A DNA stretch of 64,000 nucleotides from Encephalitozoon hellem ATCC 50504 (lineage: Eukaryota > Microsporidia > Unikaryonidae), in contig NC_018480.1 in NCBI RefSeq assembly GCF_000277815.2, positions 124,001 through 188,000 of the forward strand, in the 5' to 3' direction. The stretch's first letter is position 1. Each line of letters opens with the position of its first letter. This document shows positions 62,574-64,000 of this stretch, piece after piece. The position numbers and the translations under genes were made by a program. Under the pieces are notes generated by a model. That model was given only the letters and a program-made list of their open reading frames with translations. It did not search any database and was not told where the DNA came from.

Positions 62574-63743
62574 ATGCAGCAAGAGAATAATAGAAGAAAG
62601 CGGATTCCAGGTATCCATTCGTGCCTAGCGGTTATAAACGAGCTGAGGCAAGAGCTGGGGAAGGTGACTGCATCGATAAACGACCTCCGTGACAAGATAT
62701 CAGCTATTTATAAGCAAGAAAGAGAGAATTCGCCAAAGAACAACCTCTATAAAAAACTGGACGAGTTGGCAAGCGAAATAAAATCATTGAAGGAAAGCAG
62801 GTCTAAGGCGTTTAATCTGAAGAGCGAGGCATTGGGGACATATGAGACGATCAAGGGTGAAATCCAGCCGGAGAAAGGGAAGAAGATGATGAGTGCACAG
62901 GAGATTGACAGCCGGATGAAGGAGATAAACCTCAAGTTGATTTCCACCAAGTGCGACTCGAAAACAGAGAAGATGTTTGAGTCAGAGATCGAGAATCTTA
63001 GAAAGCAAAGGAAGAACATCGGGATGTTAGAGCAAAAGAGCAAGCTTGCTTTAGATATTAAGGCGAAACTTGATTCTTTGAATGGAGAAATTAAAGATTT
63101 GAGCCAAAAGATAGCAGAAAGGCAATCGGTTGTAGATGGAATCAAAGCGGAGCTAAAGGAGATCAATGACCAGGAAAAACCCAAGAACCCTGTGATTGAG
63201 GGGTATGAGAAGAACATTCAAGCATTTAAGAATAAGAGAAACGAGCTTTCTGAGAAAATAAAGGCACAGCAGGAGAAGATCAGGGAAAAGGAGATTGAGT
63301 ACGACAAGTTTTTGGAAGAGATGGCAATTGCGCAGGCACTTGAGAAGCAAAAGGAAGAGATAAAGCAGAGAATAAGTGCTCTTGAGGAGCAAAAGAATGC
63401 GCTTTCGAAGGAAGAATCAAAGCTCAATCCCTCGAGGTTTGATTCTATCATATTTAGGATGGGATCTCTTGATCTATCTGGAGAAAAGATCAGCCTTCCT
63501 GTTGACCTAGCCCTCTATCTGAGCCAGCACAAGATTCCTATTCCCACATCTGCTAGCCAAATGAAGCCAACAATTGAGGTTCTTAAGTCTCAGAAGGAAA
63601 ACTTTGCGAGCCAGGTAGTTGAGAAGAGAAAAGAGTTTGAGAACAGGATTGCCGATCTAGAAAAGAAGATATCTGAGGAGAGAAAAGTTTTGATGGCCAT
63701 GCCTCCTACTGATGTAAGGGTGTTGAAGTTCAAACGCGATTAA
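62574..63743 (+). CDS. BFR1: BFR1-like coiled-coil mRNP protein
   Basis: The 389-residue protein is Lys/Glu-rich coiled coil for most of its length. The motif INDLRDKISAIYKQERENSP, then LASEIKSLKESRSKAF, and later KLISTKCDSKTEKMFESEIENLRKQRK fit Bfr1, including the conserved SLxLSExIxxREFDxLxxxP-like end, here FDSIIFRMGSLDLSG and VDLALYLSQHKIPIP. Yeast Bfr1 (470 residues) binds mRNAs on polysomes, works with Scp160 and affects secretion and nuclear division. The AAATTTT start signal supports the polysome link. Its stop lies 3 bases from that of the converging frame-broken gene. Confidence 0.8.
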   Translation: MQQENNRRKRIPGIHSCLAVINELRQELGKVTASINDLRDKISAIYKQERENSPKNNLYKKLDELASEIKSLKESRSKAFNLKSEALGTYETIKGEIQPEKGKKMMSAQEIDSRMKEINLKLISTKCDSKTEKMFESEIENLRKQRKNIGMLEQKSKLALDIKAKLDSLNGEIKDLSQKIAERQSVVDGIKAELKEINDQEKPKNPVIEGYEKNIQAFKNKRNELSEKIKAQQEKIREKEIEYDKFLEEMAIAQALEKQKEEIKQRISALEEQKNALSKEESKLNPSRFDSIIFRMGSLDLSGEKISLPVDLALYLSQHKIPIPTSASQMKPTIEVLKSQKENFASQVVEKRKEFENRIADLEKKISEERKVLMAMPPTDVRVLKFKRD

Positions 63744-63746
63744 ACT

Positions 63747-64000
63747 TTAGTTGCATTTTGCGATTTGATTTATTAAATTTGCAGCCAGATTTTCTGGATA
63801 CATGCAAGGCTTCTTGGGCTCATATTTGATGTTAATTTTTTGTTTCGAGGGCTTCTTTTCTATCACTTATCGGTATCATGGCAAATACGGCGAATGCCCT
63901 CCTTGCTTAGCCTATGTGCCAGCGGAATAATATCCACCACATCAGGGGTAGGGAGTTCGGATGGTCTTGGCGAATAATAAACTCCTGCATACCTCTCGTT
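63747..64000 (-). pseudogene. PNRC/Edc1-like decapping-activator gene, 3' part, with a frame break
   Basis: From the window edge the minus-strand frame reads about 45 residues including RYAGVYYSPRPSELPTPDVV, like the YAGxxFxxSPxPSxLPxP motif of PNRC2 and Edc1-type decapping activators, then meets TGA at 63863-63865. A second frame, shifted by one base (-1), continues with a Lys-rich coding-like run and ends in TAA at 63747-63749, 3 bases from the BFR1 stop. The second half lacks an ATG. It is probably one gene broken by a single-base indel or sequencing error. True early termination is also possible. The 5' part is outside the window. Confidence 0.45.

Noticed and set aside
1..64000. CRISPR arrays, insertion sequences, transposons, rRNA genes or phage genes
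   Set aside because: No spaced direct repeats, transposase or integrase-like proteins or rRNA segments were seen. Gene content is eukaryotic throughout.

Overview
The window looks like part of a nuclear chromosome of a microsporidian of the genus Encephalitozoon. About 56 protein genes, nearly all without introns, fill 64 kb. They are shorter than yeast homologues and often lie tens of bases apart, sometimes only 3 to 10. A polar tube protein 3 gene fixes the group. Other lineage marks are a hexokinase with a signal peptide, mitosomal-type iron-sulfur genes, and short start signals: CCC or GGG runs just before ATG, and an AAATTTT box before translation genes. The species cannot be settled by eye. 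From memory (unchecked), EF-2, PTP3 and hexokinase lie together on chromosome XI of E. cuniculi.

Layout. 1-8 kb: N-terminal part of a phospholipase D-like gene, NBP35, an ATM1-like ABC transporter, a short coiled-coil gene, a secreted acidic protein, CTU2-like, SPC25, TFIIF-alpha, TAF8 and tRNA-Gly(CCC). 8-18 kb: PMS1, RVB2, V-ATPase A, a CDK10/11-like kinase, a serine-rich membrane protein, ARH1 overlapping TRS31, and a forkhead factor. 18-32 kb: ABCG transporter, eIF4E-like, PDCD5, NOT1, eL15, FIP1, RPB9, a candidate TPP1-like telomere protein, HSP104, an Asterix-like membrane protein and DPH5. 32-42 kb: PTP3, a strongly structured intergenic segment, SEC13, EF-2, NC2-alpha, an unknown helical protein and SF3B2. 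42-53 kb: NEK-like kinase, zinc transporter, TRM8, an unknown membrane-anchored protein, secreted hexokinase, AP endonuclease, syntaxin, CHY zinc finger, RLI1 and a SUN protein. 53-64 kb: folate/thiamine-type carrier, PUS3, eS19, a shortened QTRT2-like protein, PHO88/SND3, eIF1, a NOT4 without RING, proteasome alpha6, an unknown, a Myb factor, a 474-base gene-free gap, a TBC protein, tetraspanin, BFR1, and a PNRC/Edc1-like gene with a frame break at the edge.

The genes form several connected sets. NBP35, ATM1 and ARH1 belong to iron-sulfur assembly, and RLI1 is a major client. NOT1, NOT4, eIF4E, BFR1 and the PNRC-like protein concern mRNA fate. TFIIF-alpha, TAF8, NC2-alpha and RPB9 concern RNA polymerase II. 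DPH5 modifies EF-2, which is encoded 5 kb away. PTP3 and the secreted proteins are infection or spore related. Several proteins lack family hallmarks: RING in NOT4, part of the barrel and one zinc cysteine in QTRT2, the zero-layer glutamine in the syntaxin, and DFG or APE residues in two kinases. Starts were set at ATG codons, preferring those with a CCC or GGG run just upstream.
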